From Synechococcus sp. SynAce01 (lineage in GTDB: Bacteria > Cyanobacteriota > Cyanobacteriia > PCC-6307 > Cyanobiaceae), in assembly GCF_001885215.1 (NCBI RefSeq), contig NZ_CP018091.1, positions 1,922,001 through 1,986,000 of the forward strand: a DNA stretch of 64,000 nt, in the 5' to 3' direction. Below, one piece after another: positions 34,712-43,851 of this stretch; the stretch's first letter is position 1, and each line of letters starts with the position of its first letter. The notes beneath the pieces are model-generated. The model did not search any database and was not told the DNA's origin. It saw only the letters and a list, made by a program, of their open reading frames with translations. Made by a program: the position numbers and the translations under genes.

Positions 34712-35461
34712 GTGCTGCCGCGCGACCCAGCCTTGGTGCTCGTCACCGATCTCGATGGAACCCTGTTGGGCGGTTCACCTGAAAGCCGCCGCCAGCTCTA
34801 TGGCTGGTTGGCGGATCAACGCCAGGAGGTGTTGCATATTTTCTGTACCGGTCGGGACCGTCGGGCCGTGCGCGCCATGCTGGATGGTGGAGTTCAGCCG
34901 CCGCCGCCAGCGCCCCATCTGGTGATCGGGGATGTGGGCTGCACGGTGGCCTGTGGCCTCAGCCTGGAAACCGTGCCGATGGCCGTCGATCCGATCGAGG
35001 CCCAGTGGAAGGTTGTGGCCCCTTTGGTCGATGGTTGCCTGGACGGGGTCGCCGGGCTCAAGCCCCAGGCCCAGCCCCCCGAGCGCCGTTACGCCTTCAA
35101 CTACGAACCCGAAACGTTTGATCCCTCCATTCTCGCCAGCCTGGAGAGCCTGGGGGTGGATTGCCTGCTCTCCGATAATCAATTTCTCGACCTTCTTCCG
35201 GCTGGAGTGAACAAGGGCTCCACCTTGATGCGCTTGCTCCAGCTGCTGGACCTTCCCCCCGAGCGTGTGGTCACAGCCGGTGACACACTCAACGATCTCT
35301 CGATGTTCGAAACCGGTCTCAAGGGGGTCATGGTGGGAAATGCCGAGCCCAAACTCCGCGCCCTCCATCCCGAACTCAAGAACATCTACCTGGCTCAAGA
35401 CCATGGCTGCGCAGGAATCATCGAAGGTCTGCGTCACTTCGGCATGGTGGCCCCCGATTGA
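34712..35461 (+). CDS. HAD-superfamily sugar-phosphate phosphatase (sucrose-phosphatase-like)
   Basis: A 249-residue HAD hydrolase of the sucrose-6-phosphate phosphatase/Cof type. Motifs: DLDGT (13-17), CTGRD (45-49), Lys168 (GVNKGST) and GDTLND (190-195). The cap domain between them fits sugar phosphatases. In this group of organisms the substrate may be a compatible-solute phosphate such as sucrose- or glucosylglycerol/glycerate-phosphate; no partner synthase is adjacent. GTG 34712 is chosen because the HAD core begins there and a consensus promoter lies upstream. Confidence 0.82.
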   Translation: MLPRDPALVLVTDLDGTLLGGSPESRRQLYGWLADQRQEVLHIFCTGRDRRAVRAMLDGGVQPPPPAPHLVIGDVGCTVACGLSLETVPMAVDPIEAQWKVVAPLVDGCLDGVAGLKPQAQPPERRYAFNYEPETFDPSILASLESLGVDCLLSDNQFLDLLPAGVNKGSTLMRLLQLLDLPPERVVTAGDTLNDLSMFETGLKGVMVGNAEPKLRALHPELKNIYLAQDHGCAGIIEGLRHFGMVAPD

Positions 35462-35516
35462 GCCGGTCCAGGCTTTATTTAGGCCAAGATATAAGGCCAA
35501 GGCTTAAAGCCACGGC

Positions 35517-35795
35517 TCAAGGATCAGATAATTCACTGTCATCGCGGTTGATCGTCACTCCGAACGGAGCGAACAGGAAAACCAGTTCGCTCAGTCGTTC
35601 TTGATGGCCATTCAAGGCGTAGACGCCACCGGCCACGAAGTCCGCGGAGCGCTGGGCCTCCTCGGCAGACATGGAACCGAGATTGAGCAGCACCGTTTTG
35701 CGCTCACGCACCGCATGAACGGCATCGAGGACGTCTTCGAAACGCAGCGGTTCCATCAAAACCACCTCCGGAGGCAAGTCTGGGAACCGGCTCAT
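35517..35795 (-). CDS. Short SepF-like protein
   Basis: A 92-residue protein consisting almost only of a SepF (DUF552) domain: VVLMEPLRFEDVLDAVHAV, then TVLLNLGSMSAEEAQRSADF and VAGGVYALNGHQERL, ending FLFAPFGVTI. Full SepF (about 150-200 residues) has an N-terminal membrane amphipathic helix and linker that link FtsZ to the membrane; both are missing here. It may be a truncated paralog or an FtsZ-binding modulator. The start at 35795 (MSRFPDLPP) fits better than 35837. Confidence 0.75.
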   Translation of the reverse strand: MSRFPDLPPEVVLMEPLRFEDVLDAVHAVRERKTVLLNLGSMSAEEAQRSADFVAGGVYALNGHQERLSELVFLFAPFGVTINRDDSELSDP

Positions 35796-35857
35796 CGCCA
35801 CAGGGTGCCACGCACAGCCAGAAGCGACCAGCACCAAGGCTGAGCCTGTCGGGTCGC

Positions 35858-36397
35858 TTATAGATCAGGCAGAAAGTCTTCGCTGCGGAGATCGGGGCGC
35901 CGCTTCAGGGCGAACAGGGTGCCGGCGTTGCCCCGGCAAACCCGCAGCTCCTGATCCAGCACTGTCATGTCGAGCCAGGCGGGAGTGCTCTGCTGCACTC
36001 GGCGGAACAGTTGCAGGCGCTGATCACCGAGGCGTGGACCAAGCCAGCCCCCCTTCTGGAAGGACACGTTGACCCGCTGGTTACCCACCACCTCAAGGCT
36101 TGCCTCGACGCCGATCGCCGTCAGACCAGCGAGAGGACCGGCCGGCCGCAACAGATTCATGCCACGGCCCAGCTCCGGCCGCAGCACCTGCAGATTTTCC
36201 AGCCAGGGCGCCACCATTAGATAAGGGAGGCTGCTGCTGCTCCAGCGCAGCTCCCAGACCCCTGCCAGCGGAGCGCGGCTATCGGCGAGATCCGCTGGTT
36301 CCTCTTGCTCTAATGCCTCGATGAGCTGTTCCATCTGCCGGTCGGTGCACCGGCCTGGAGTGGCCATGGCCTGCAGCAATTGATCACGGTTTGACAT
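35858..36397 (-). CDS. PAP/fibrillin family protein
   Basis: A 179-residue protein of the plastid lipid-associated (fibrillin) family. Recognisable parts are the LAGVWELRWSSSSLPYL strand segment (about 44-60) and the C-terminal LDMTVLDQELRVCRGNAG. These are lipocalin-like beta barrels associated with thylakoids or lipid droplets, linked in plants to photoprotection. It is upstream of the SepF-like gene on the same strand, 62 bases away, and divergent from the RNA-binding protein gene. Confidence 0.85.
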   Translation of the reverse strand: MSNRDQLLQAMATPGRCTDRQMEQLIEALEQEEPADLADSRAPLAGVWELRWSSSSLPYLMVAPWLENLQVLRPELGRGMNLLRPAGPLAGLTAIGVEASLEVVGNQRVNVSFQKGGWLGPRLGDQRLQLFRRVQQSTPAWLDMTVLDQELRVCRGNAGTLFALKRRPDLRSEDFLPDL

Positions 36398-36564
36398 GGC
36401 ATCGGGCCTGGATGGTAAAGGTCAGGTGAAGATCGCAAGTTCAAAGACCTGGAATGCCAAAAGGTCGCTGGCGAGTTGTAGGGTGATTGCGGTTCATAGA
36501 CCTCTGGCTAGCTCACAACTGGGCTAGAGCCCTCGACGGATCAGTTCAAGTTTTTTTACGTTAC

Positions 36565-36903
36565 ATGACAATTTACATAGGCAACCTTTCGTTCGACGCC
36601 GAACAAGAGGATCTCCGTGACCTTTTCAGTCAGTACGGAGAGGTTCGCCAGTGCAGCCTGCCCCTCGACCGGGAAACCGGCCGTAAGCGTGGTTTCGCCT
36701 TTGTCGAGCTGGCCAATGATGCCGAAGAACAGAAGGCCATCGACGATCTGCAGAACGTCGAATGGATGAACAGGATGATCCGGGTGAACAAGGCTGAGCC
36801 CCGTGGTGGCGGCGGCGGCGGCGGCAGCCGTGGCGGCGGTGGCGGCTACGGCGGTGGCGGTGGCGGTTACGGCGGCGGCGGCGGTGGCCGCAGCCGTTAC
36901 TGA
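36565..36903 (+). CDS. rbp: Glycine-rich RRM RNA-binding protein
   Basis: A 112-residue protein with one RRM: RNP2 IYIGNLSF (3-10) and RNP1 RGFAFVEL (42-49), followed by a Gly/Tyr/Arg tail from about residue 82. Such Rbp proteins are cold-induced in many cyanobacteria and bind U-rich RNA; some bring mRNAs to thylakoids. The ATG at 36565 begins the RRM. There is no Shine-Dalgarno sequence; a run of seven T (36551-36557) sits just upstream, which may mean unusual initiation. A strong terminator follows. Confidence 0.95.
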   Translation: MTIYIGNLSFDAEQEDLRDLFSQYGEVRQCSLPLDRETGRKRGFAFVELANDAEEQKAIDDLQNVEWMNRMIRVNKAEPRGGGGGGGSRGGGGGYGGGGGGYGGGGGGRSRY

Positions 36904-37014
36904 ATTCGTCCAAGACATTCCCCGGTGCCATTGGAACCGAGTTCTGAATTCAGGCTTGTCTTACCTCGATAGATTGGCCTGAAATCAGGTTCTGTTTCTT
37001 GTCGTAATCCGCTC

Positions 37015-37040
37015 AAACCCCGCTTTGGCGGGGTTTTTTT
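37015..37040 (+). terminator. Intrinsic terminator after the RNA-binding protein gene
   Basis: AAACCCCGC pairs with GCGGGGTTT around a four-base loop, followed by T to 37040 (seven T from 37034). It is the clearest intrinsic terminator in the window. Confidence 0.9.
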
Positions 37041-37066
37041 ATGGCCGCAGATGGCCTGCCTAACGC

Positions 37067-38608
37067 TCAGGGTCGATCGCCAGGCAGCAGGTAGGCGGCC
37101 CCTGCCGCCACGATCACCAGCGCCAGCAGGGGGGCTTCCTGCCAGCGGGCATAGGGAGTGAGGCCGCTGAGTACGTCGAGCTTGAAACGGGCGGTTGCCG
37201 CCTGTCCGGCAGGCAGCCGGCGCCGCACCTTCCCCTGACTGTCGATCACCTGGCTGGGACCGGTGTTGGCGGAGCTCACCAGCCAGCGGCCTGTTTCTAT
37301 CGCCCGCAACTGAGCCAGCGCCGAGAACTGAGCCTGGAGCAGGAGCGGATAGGGATCGAGGTTGGCGGAGGCCAGCAGCCAGCCGGCACCGTTCCGGCTC
37401 GCTGCTGCCAAGGCCTGACCATCGGAGAGCTCGTAGCAGATGGCCACCCCAATTGCGCCCTCGGGCCGCGGCAACAGGCGTGAGCGTGCGCCTGGCTCCA
37501 CTCCACCGACGGCCGATAGGCCGCTCCAGCGCCAGAGCCGCGCAAGCGGTACCCACTCACCGAGCGGAACCAGTCGGTGCTTGTCGATCCAGCTGCTGGC
37601 CACCAGTTGATCGGGACCAAAACGCAGCACGCTGCTGCGCAGTTCCTCGCCCTCCTGGCGAAAACCGCCGCTGAGCACCTCAACCGGCTCCTGGCTGGGC
37701 AAGTTCTGGCCCAGCACCAGCGACCCTTCCGGCAGCAGCAAGGGCCCCAGACCCTCCTGGGCAGCCTGCTGGCGGGCAGCAGCCAGCTGCTCAAGCAGGC
37801 GTCGTTGCCGGCCCGGTTCGAACTTCTCCCGGGTCGGCACCGCCGGCTGCAGCACGAGAACCTCGACCGAAGCCCCCCGCTCGGCTCGAGCGGGGGGCAG
37901 CTGACTCCACCCCAGCAGATGCAACGCCGCGGTCAGGGTGGCAAAGCCAAGCCACCAGCTCCGATTGCCGCTTCGCCGTCGCCCCACCTTTGCCGCCACT
38001 CTCGCCGCAGCCGTCGCCTCAAGGGCCCGCCAGAGCAGCCAGGCGATCAAGAGCTGGGCCGCAGCCACCAAGGCGGCCCCACCGAGGGCCCCCAGGCCGG
38101 CCAAGGCCCGATCTCCCGGCAGGGGGGAGGTTCCCAGGCCGATCCAGAACAGGGGGCTGCGCGATAACCAGACTTCTGCCAGCCCCCAGATCGCTGCCGT
38201 CAGCACAGCCGTGCTCCACCGCCTTGGCCCCAGCCAACGCACCAGCACCGACCAGAGCGCCACCAGGATGGCCGCCGCCAGACCGCAACCCAGCCAGAGC
38301 GCCAGGCACACGGGCAGGCTGAGCGGCAAAGGGATCCCCACCCAATCGAGTGGGTGCAGCCACAACAGCCAGCGATGGCTCGCCAGCACAGCCGTGCCCC
38401 CCCACAGGCCCGCCGCCCAGACGCCGGCGCCGAGTCCTTTCCTGCCCCGCGCTCCGGAATCCCGCAGTGACTGCCCCCAAAGCGGCACCAACGCCAGCCA
38501 GAGCAGGGGTGGCCAGCCCAACGGGGCCAGGCTCAGTCCAGCGAGGGTCCCGGCCAGGGCCGCAACGGGTGTGGAGACCACCCAGCCAGGTTGCCGGTCA
38601 TCGCCCAT
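37067..38608 (-). CDS. lnt: Apolipoprotein N-acyltransferase
   Basis: A 513-residue inner membrane protein that adds the third acyl chain to lipoproteins. The N-terminal half has about 6-8 hydrophobic helices; the C-terminal nitrilase-like domain holds the Glu of LLPEGSLVLGQ, the Lys of DKHRLVPLGEWVPL and the Cys of GVAICYELSDG, the expected Glu-Lys-Cys triad. One more hydrophobic helix ends the protein. It is convergent with the RNA-binding protein gene and divergent from the phasin-like gene. Confidence 0.93.
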   Translation of the reverse strand: MGDDRQPGWVVSTPVAALAGTLAGLSLAPLGWPPLLWLALVPLWGQSLRDSGARGRKGLGAGVWAAGLWGGTAVLASHRWLLWLHPLDWVGIPLPLSLPVCLALWLGCGLAAAILVALWSVLVRWLGPRRWSTAVLTAAIWGLAEVWLSRSPLFWIGLGTSPLPGDRALAGLGALGGAALVAAAQLLIAWLLWRALEATAAARVAAKVGRRRSGNRSWWLGFATLTAALHLLGWSQLPPARAERGASVEVLVLQPAVPTREKFEPGRQRRLLEQLAAARQQAAQEGLGPLLLPEGSLVLGQNLPSQEPVEVLSGGFRQEGEELRSSVLRFGPDQLVASSWIDKHRLVPLGEWVPLARLWRWSGLSAVGGVEPGARSRLLPRPEGAIGVAICYELSDGQALAAASRNGAGWLLASANLDPYPLLLQAQFSALAQLRAIETGRWLVSSANTGPSQVIDSQGKVRRRLPAGQAATARFKLDVLSGLTPYARWQEAPLLALVIVAAGAAYLLPGDRP

Positions 38609-38662
38609 GGCTTGGTGCCGAACCGTTGACCATGATTAAGGACCGCCAAACCAACTGTCGCC

Positions 38663-39004
38663 ATGGACCGGGACAACCTGCTGCAACAGCTTCTGCTCCG
38701 TGGACTTGGCACCAGCTCCTTGGTGGCAGAACGTCTGCGCAGTGTGACCCAGGGCTGGGTCAGCAGTGGCCAGTTGGATCCCGCCCAGGCCACCACCTTG
38801 GTCGACGACGTGATGCGAGCGCTGCGGGGCGATAACCCCGAACTGGAGAAGCAGGCCGGTCGTCAGATGGAGCGCAACATCGACCACTTTCTCCAGGACG
38901 TGGGCTTGGCCCGCCAGAAAGAGATCGATGAGCTGCGTGGTCGCATCGACCGCCTGGAGCAACAGCTGCGAGCCAGGCGGGAGTCGGAGACCCCCGATGG
39001 TTGA
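38663..39004 (+). CDS. Phasin-like coiled-coil protein
   Basis: A 113-residue helical protein resembling the COG3937 group (PhaF-like regulators/phasins) kept in cyanobacteria. It has a helical N-terminus (VAERLRSVTQGWVSSGQLDP) and a C-terminal coiled coil, EIDELRGRIDRLEQQLRARR (about 89-108). No PHA synthase gene is present nearby, so a role in granule binding is not supported; general oligomerisation is all that can be said. Confidence 0.7.
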   Translation: MDRDNLLQQLLLRGLGTSSLVAERLRSVTQGWVSSGQLDPAQATTLVDDVMRALRGDNPELEKQAGRQMERNIDHFLQDVGLARQKEIDELRGRIDRLEQQLRARRESETPDG

Positions 39005-39070
39005 GCGACCTCTCGCTGGCTGCGAGGGGCAACTGGCAGAATCAATTCTCCTTGAGGTTGACCCGGTGCG

Positions 39071-39760
39071 ATGCGCGACATCCTGATCAGTACGACCGTC
39101 TGCGTGGCCTGTCTGATGGTGGCCCTGTTCAGCCAGATTCTGGCGCCCAGCAGCGTTGACGCTTCCAGCTCGACGCTGGGTGCTGACCAAATCGCCCTCC
39201 AGGCGGTGTCCCAGGCAGCCGTCCAGACAGCTGCCGTAAGACCCGCAGCTCAAGCGGCGGTGGCCACCGCCCCTGAACGCCTTGAACTCGACCCCGACGA
39301 TCCCAACCCCACTCTTTTCACGATGGCTCCTGAATCCGTTGCACCTGAAACCATGTCCAGTGACAGCAACGACCTGGCCCAGGCGGCCAATCTTGGTGGC
39401 GAGATGGTGGCAGCCAAGGAACGGATCACGGCAAGCGGGCTGCGGATCACCGATCTGGTAGTCGGCGAGGGCGATGGGGCCAGCAGCGGCCAGACCGTGT
39501 CGGTGAACTATCGCGGAACTCTGGAAGATGGCACCGAATTTGACAGCAGCTATGGGCGTAACCAGCCCTTCTCCTTTCCCCTCGGTGCCGGTCGTGTGAT
39601 CAAGGGCTGGGATGAGGGCGTTGATGGCATGAAGGTGGGCGGCAAGCGCAAGCTGGTGATTCCGCCGGATCTGGCCTACGGCGAGCGTGGGGCTGGCGGC
39701 GTGATTCCGGCCAATGCCACCTTGATCTTCGAAGTGGAGCTCCTCGGCGTCGGCCGCTAA
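39071..39760 (+). CDS. FKBP-type peptidyl-prolyl cis-trans isomerase, exported
   Basis: A 229-residue protein. The N-terminal hydrophobic stretch ([19 protein letters not shown], about 8-26) is a signal anchor. An Ala/Gln/Pro-rich linker follows, then an FKBP domain from about 130 ([57 protein letters not shown]). It would aid folding in the periplasm or thylakoid lumen. It follows the phasin-like gene by 66 bases on the same strand. Confidence 0.92.
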   Translation: MRDILISTTVCVACLMVALFSQILAPSSVDASSSTLGADQIALQAVSQAAVQTAAVRPAAQAAVATAPERLELDPDDPNPTLFTMAPESVAPETMSSDSNDLAQAANLGGEMVAAKERITASGLRITDLVVGEGDGASSGQTVSVNYRGTLEDGTEFDSSYGRNQPFSFPLGAGRVIKGWDEGVDGMKVGGKRKLVIPPDLAYGERGAGGVIPANATLIFEVELLGVGR

Positions 39761-39800
39761 CGGCTAGGGGGGCTACCAGGCAACATCAACCTGAATCAAT

Positions 39801-39809
39801 TGTTACAAT
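39801..39809 (+). promoter_or_regulatory. Extended -10 promoter element ahead of sodB
   Basis: TGTTACAAT at 39801-39809 is an extended -10 (TGn-TACAAT), about 130 bases before the sodB ATG. No clear -35 box is needed for this type and none is seen. Confidence 0.5.
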
Positions 39810-39939
39810 GGAGGTGGGCGGTGTGACCCGTTTCCAGACCTCTTTCCAGTGTCTGGCCTGCCTGCAGATCGCGATCCTGGCGCCCGGGCCCTGGCGTTCA
39901 CGCCCCCGCCGCTTTCCCTGAATTTCCTCTTCGAACCCC

Positions 39940-40539
39940 ATGACCTTTCAGCTGCCGGCGCTTCCCTACGAACTCGACGCCCTTGAGCCCCATATCTCCC
40001 GCCAAACCCTTGAGTTCCACCACGGCAAGCACCACGCCGGCTACGTCACCAACCTCAACAAGATGGTGGAAGGCACCGATCTGGATGGCAAGGGTCTTGA
40101 AGAGGTGATCCTGGCGGTCGCCGGTGACGCCGGCAAGGCAGGCATTTTCAACAACGCGGCCCAGGTCTGGAATCACACCTTCTACTGGCAAGGGATCAAA
40201 GCGGGTGGCGGCGGTGCTCCCAGCGGAGCCCTTGCCGACAAGATCTCCGCCGATTTCGGCAGCTTCGAGGAATTCGCCACCCAGTTCAAGGCGGCCGGTG
40301 CCACCCAGTTCGGTAGCGGCTGGGCCTGGCTGGTGCTCGATGGCGGCACCCTGAAGATCACCAAGACCGCCAACGCCGACCTTCCCCTCGCCCATGGTCA
40401 GAAGGCCTTGCTCACCATGGATGTCTGGGAGCACGCCTACTACCTCGACTACCAGAACCGGCGTCCTGATTACATGACCACCTTCCTCGACAAGCTGGTC
40501 AACTGGGACTTCGTGGCCGCCAACCTGGCCGCCGCCTGA
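39940..40539 (+). CDS. sodB: Superoxide dismutase, Fe type
   Basis: A 199-residue cytosolic superoxide dismutase. Metal ligands lie in FHHGKHHAGYV (about 26-36), AQVWNHTFYW and DVWEHAYYLDYQNRRPDY. The AQVWNH form with Gln before the second histidine motif is typical of iron SODs, in contrast with AGGHWNH in the other SOD at 53253. No signal peptide. It is followed by a terminator lying inside the 3' end of the convergent queA. Confidence 0.96.
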   Translation: MTFQLPALPYELDALEPHISRQTLEFHHGKHHAGYVTNLNKMVEGTDLDGKGLEEVILAVAGDAGKAGIFNNAAQVWNHTFYWQGIKAGGGGAPSGALADKISADFGSFEEFATQFKAAGATQFGSGWAWLVLDGGTLKITKTANADLPLAHGQKALLTMDVWEHAYYLDYQNRRPDYMTTFLDKLVNWDFVAANLAAA

Positions 40540-40578
40540 TCCAGACAGCGATTCCGGTGTTGCTCCTTCAGCATCGTC

Positions 40579-41775
40579 TCAACCCTGTTTTGATGCCTCC
40601 GCTCCGTCGGGGGCTTTTTTTTGATCCGCTGCGGAGCCGCTTTCGCTGGCTGCTGCAGCGGGTCTTGCCGCCGGCCGCACGGCGGCTGGGGCGATCCACA
40701 TCGCATCGCCATAGGAAAAGAAGCGGTAGCCCGCCGTGATCGCTTCGGCATAGAGATCCAGCAAGCGCTGGCGACCGAGCAAAGCGCTCACCAGCAGCAG
40801 CAGTGAACTGCGCGGTAGGTGGAAGTTCGTGAGCAGACCCTCCACCACCTGGAAGCGGAAACCGGGCTGGATCACTAGGTTCACCGGTCCCTGGTAAGGG
40901 GTCAGCACCCCGCCATGGAGCGCTGCGACCCCTTCGAGGCTGCGCACGCTGGTGGTGCCGATCGCGATCACCCGCCGTCCCCGCCGCCGGCAGGCCGCCA
41001 CGGCCTCCACGGCTTCGGGGCTCACCTCCACCCATTCACTGTGAAGCTCCAAGGCCGTGAGGTCTTCGTCTTCGACGGGGCGGAAGGTGCCCAGGCCCAC
41101 ATGCAGGGTGATCCGGGTCAGCTCGACGCCCCGATCGGCGAGGGCCTTCAGCAGGGCATCGCTGAAATGGAGGCCGGCCGTGGGGGCGGCCACCGCTCCG
41201 GGTCTGCTGGCGTAGCGGGTCTGATAGCGCTCGTCGTCGCTGGGATCGTGTGCGTGGATATACGGCGGCAGCGGGATTTCGCCGTAGCGCTGCAACAGGC
41301 CTTCCATCGCCGCCGCCGTGTCGCGCTCGCTGGCAAAGCGGATCACCCGGCCGCCGCTTGGCCCGTCCACCCCGACGACCTCCACGGCCAACGGCGGTTG
41401 ATTCTCGGCTTCGAGTTGCAGGATCTCGCCTGCCTTGAGCCGTTTGGCCGGTCTGGCCAAGGCCCGCCAGCAGCCATCTCCGAGGGGATCGAGCAAAAGA
41501 AGCTCCACAGCTCCGCCACTGGCCCGGCGGGCTTTCAAGCGGGCCTTGAGAACGCGGGTGTCGTTAACCACCAGCAGATCGCCGGGTTCCAGCTCCGCCT
41601 GCAGATCCCAGACCTGCAGGTGACGGGCCGAGCCGTCGGGCTCGACCGCCAGGAGCCGGGAGGCGTGGCGGGGCTCCACCGGCCGCTGGGCAATGCGCGA
41701 CTCAGGCAGATCGAAGTCGTAGCTGGAGAGTCGTAGGTCGGGGTGGAGATCTCCGTCTTCAGGCGCTGCGCTCAC
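40579..41775 (-). CDS. queA: tRNA preQ1(34) S-adenosylmethionine ribosyltransferase-isomerase
   Basis: A 398-residue enzyme that transfers the ribose of SAM to preQ1 in tRNA to form epoxyqueuosine. Motifs include [34 protein letters not shown] and the C-terminal [10 protein letters not shown]. After this last motif, where the family ends soon, it carries about 35 low-complexity residues rich in Ala/Ser/Lys; the final codons are encoded by the sodB terminator on the other strand. It starts one base after the pdhC stop. Confidence 0.95.
   Translation of the reverse strand: MSAAPEDGDLHPDLRLSSYDFDLPESRIAQRPVEPRHASRLLAVEPDGSARHLQVWDLQAELEPGDLLVVNDTRVLKARLKARRASGGAVELLLLDPLGDGCWRALARPAKRLKAGEILQLEAENQPPLAVEVVGVDGPSGGRVIRFASERDTAAAMEGLLQRYGEIPLPPYIHAHDPSDDERYQTRYASRPGAVAAPTAGLHFSDALLKALADRGVELTRITLHVGLGTFRPVEDEDLTALELHSEWVEVSPEAVEAVAACRRRGRRVIAIGTTSVRSLEGVAALHGGVLTPYQGPVNLVIQPGFRFQVVEGLLTNFHLPRSSLLLLVSALLGRQRLLDLYAEAITAGYRFFSYGDAMWIAPAAVRPAARPAAAASESGSAADQKKAPDGAEASKQG
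40595..40622 (+). terminator. Intrinsic terminator of sodB
   Basis: GCCTCCG pairs with CGGGGGC (one G-T pair) around a six-base loop, followed by eight T (40615-40622). It lies inside the final codons of queA on the opposite strand. Confidence 0.85.
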
Positions 41776-41776
41776 G

Positions 41777-43162
41777 TCAGAGGGCCAGGCTTTCCGGGTC
41801 GGTTTCGATCAAGGCGGCAAGATCCTTGAGGAAGGCCGCGCCGTGGGTGCCATAGATGACCCGGTGGTCGGCGGTGAGGTTCACCTGCATCTGGCGCTTC
41901 ACCGAGATGGAGCCGTCGCTGGCCGCCACCACGCAGGGCCGCGAAGCCGCCACAGCCAGGATGGCGCCGGTGCCCGGCGGCAGGATGGCATCAAAGCGAT
42001 CGACGCCATACATGCCCAGGTTGGAGAGGGTGAAGGTGCCGGTGCTGTACTCGGCTGGCTTGAGCTGTTTGGTGCGGGAGCGGGCCACCAGGTCGGCCCA
42101 GCTGCGCGAGAGGGAATAAAGGTCGGTTTTGTCGGCGTTGGCCAAGACGGGCGTGAGCAGGCCACCGTCATCCATGGCCACCGCCACCGCCACATTGACG
42201 CTGGCCGGATAGGCCATGCCGGCCTCGCTGTAGGCCGCATTGACCTGAGGATGGCGAGCCAGGACAACCGCCACGGCCTTGGCCAACAGGGCCGTCATCG
42301 TGACCCCCTTGGCCTTCACCTGCTTGTAGAAGGCATCGAAGCGATCGGTGGTGATCGTGTAGCCGACGTGGAAGCAGGGGACGGTCAGGCTGGCCGCCAT
42401 GTTGCGGATGACTGCCTGCTGCAGGGTGTTGAAGGCCACGGTCTCGCCGGGGCTGCCGAAGGCCTGGCCCAGAGGTGCCGCGCCCGCTGCCCCTGCGGCG
42501 GAGGCTCCGTTGCCTGCCAGCGCAGCGGTGGCAGGTGCGTAGGAACTGCTGCCTTCCGATACCCGGGGCACGCTCAGCGGCTGGCCGCTGGCCCGCTCCA
42601 CGTCCTCGGCCTGGATGCGGCCATGGGGGCCGCTGCCGCGCAAACTTTCCAGGGCCACGCCGAGCTGCTTGGCCAGCTTCTTGGCCCGCGGTGTGGCCAC
42701 CAACCGGCCGTTGGCTGCAGTTGTCGTGGCGTTGGACATCTCCGCCACCGGCGCCGTTGCCGGTGACGCCGCCACTGGAGCCACGAGGGCCTTCGCCGCT
42801 GGAGCTGGTTCAGCCGCCGGTTTCACCGGGGCCGTTGCCGCTGCAGGCGGCTTGGAGGGTGCCGCAACGGCAGCGGCAGAAGAACTAGGAGCGCTGGCCT
42901 GGGCGGCGGCGATCTCGGCCTCCGTTTCGACGATCAGGCCGATTGTTTCGCCCACGGGAGCTGATTCTCCTGCTGGCATCAACACAGCGGCAAGGAATCC
43001 CTCCTGGAAGGCCTCCACATCCATGTCTGCCTTGTCCGATTCGACCACCAGCACGGATTCACCGCGGGCAACTGGATCGCCGGGCTTTTTCAGCCACTCG
43101 ACGATCTTGCCCTCCGTCATGGTGGAGCTCAGGGCGGGCATGAAAATGTCGTGGGTCGCCAA
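41777..43162 (-). CDS. pdhC: Dihydrolipoamide acetyltransferase (E2) of pyruvate dehydrogenase
   Basis: A 461-residue E2. An N-terminal lipoyl domain has the lipoyl lysine at 44 (ESDKADMD), an Ala/Pro linker spans about 88-150, and a peripheral-subunit-binding domain ([20 protein letters not shown]) follows. The C-terminal catalytic domain ends with the active-site [15 protein letters not shown]. The HRVIYG form (not HRVVDG) is the plastid/cyanobacterial type. TTG at 43162 is the start; a TAAAAT box lies 31 bases upstream. It makes acetyl-CoA for fatty acids with E1 and E3 encoded elsewhere. Confidence 0.94.
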   Translation of the reverse strand: MATHDIFMPALSSTMTEGKIVEWLKKPGDPVARGESVLVVESDKADMDVEAFQEGFLAAVLMPAGESAPVGETIGLIVETEAEIAAAQASAPSSSAAAVAAPSKPPAAATAPVKPAAEPAPAAKALVAPVAASPATAPVAEMSNATTTAANGRLVATPRAKKLAKQLGVALESLRGSGPHGRIQAEDVERASGQPLSVPRVSEGSSSYAPATAALAGNGASAAGAAGAAPLGQAFGSPGETVAFNTLQQAVIRNMAASLTVPCFHVGYTITTDRFDAFYKQVKAKGVTMTALLAKAVAVVLARHPQVNAAYSEAGMAYPASVNVAVAVAMDDGGLLTPVLANADKTDLYSLSRSWADLVARSRTKQLKPAEYSTGTFTLSNLGMYGVDRFDAILPPGTGAILAVAASRPCVVAASDGSISVKRQMQVNLTADHRVIYGTHGAAFLKDLAALIETDPESLAL

Positions 43163-43192
43163 AGTCTTGATCCCAGAAGCTGCCGGCCACGC

Positions 43193-43198
43193 ATTTTA
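43193..43198 (-). promoter_or_regulatory. Candidate -10 box for pdhC
   Basis: TAAAAT read on the minus strand, about 31 bases ahead of the pdhC TTG. No strong -35 is seen. Confidence 0.4.
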
Positions 43199-43247
43199 CC
43201 GGTGAAGGGGCCGTTAGGGGTGGAGCTGCGGCCCCGCTTTGGGCGTA

Positions 43248-43303
43248 GCCCTGATGGAGGAGGCCCTCATGGAGGTGCTCTCCAAGGGCGACGCCCTCAG
43301 AGG
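43248..43303. repeat. Short direct repeats upstream of pdhC
   Basis: GCCCTGATGGAGG (43248-43260) and GCCCTCATGGAGG (43263-43275) are 15 bases apart, with a partial third copy GCCCTCAGAGG at 43293-43303. Function unknown; perhaps slippage. Confidence 0.5.
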
Positions 43304-43785
43304 GAGATCGACTCAGAGGTCGTGGTCTCAGGGGCGGTGGTCTCGCCTCCCTCGATGGATTCGATCACGCCGTCACGCACCAGCACCGCCACCTGCAGCT
43401 TCTGGACCAGGTTGTCGCCCACCCTGATCTTGCAGGTGCCCTCGATTTGGCCCTGGTCAACGATTTGCTCGAACACCAGTTCCCGCACCTGGCGTTGCTG
43501 CTCGAGCAGGGTGCGCTTCTGCTCTTCGAGTTCGCTGCGCTTGCTCGCCACCTGTTGTTGCACGGAGCCCACCTGCTCCTGGACGCGCGGGTCGAGCGGA
43601 TTGAGGCTCTGCCGGCGAATCTCGCTGACCAGTTGCTGACCTTCCTGTTCCAGCTGGGCAAGCTGTTGGTCGCTGTTGCTGACCGCGGCACTGAGTTCCC
43701 GCTCGGCATCCTCCTTCCAGCGTGGTGTCACCACGGCACGCACGGTGATCGTGCGTTTGATCGTTAAGGGATGGCCGTCAGTCAT
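43297..43785 (-). CDS. YlqD family protein
   Basis: A 162-residue protein of the YlqD family. It begins with a beta strand (TIKRTITVRAVVTPRWKEDA), has a Gln/Glu-rich coiled coil in the middle and a C-terminal strand region ending GVIESIEGGE. Its role is not known. It lies downstream of the acyl synthetase gene, 66 bases away on the same strand, and upstream of the pdhC leader. Confidence 0.8.
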   Translation of the reverse strand: MTDGHPLTIKRTITVRAVVTPRWKEDAERELSAAVSNSDQQLAQLEQEGQQLVSEIRRQSLNPLDPRVQEQVGSVQQQVASKRSELEEQKRTLLEQQRQVRELVFEQIVDQGQIEGTCKIRVGDNLVQKLQVAVLVRDGVIESIEGGETTAPETTTSESISL

Positions 43786-43851
43786 GGGAAGGGGGAAGCG
43801 TCCCCCAGGCTCTCAGGCCAGCGGTCAATGGGTCAACCAGCAGTCAAGGGG

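Noticed and set aside
36784-36903. Gly-codon repeats at the end of the RNA-binding protein gene taken as a tandem repeat element
   Set aside because: They encode the usual glycine-rich tail of this protein family.
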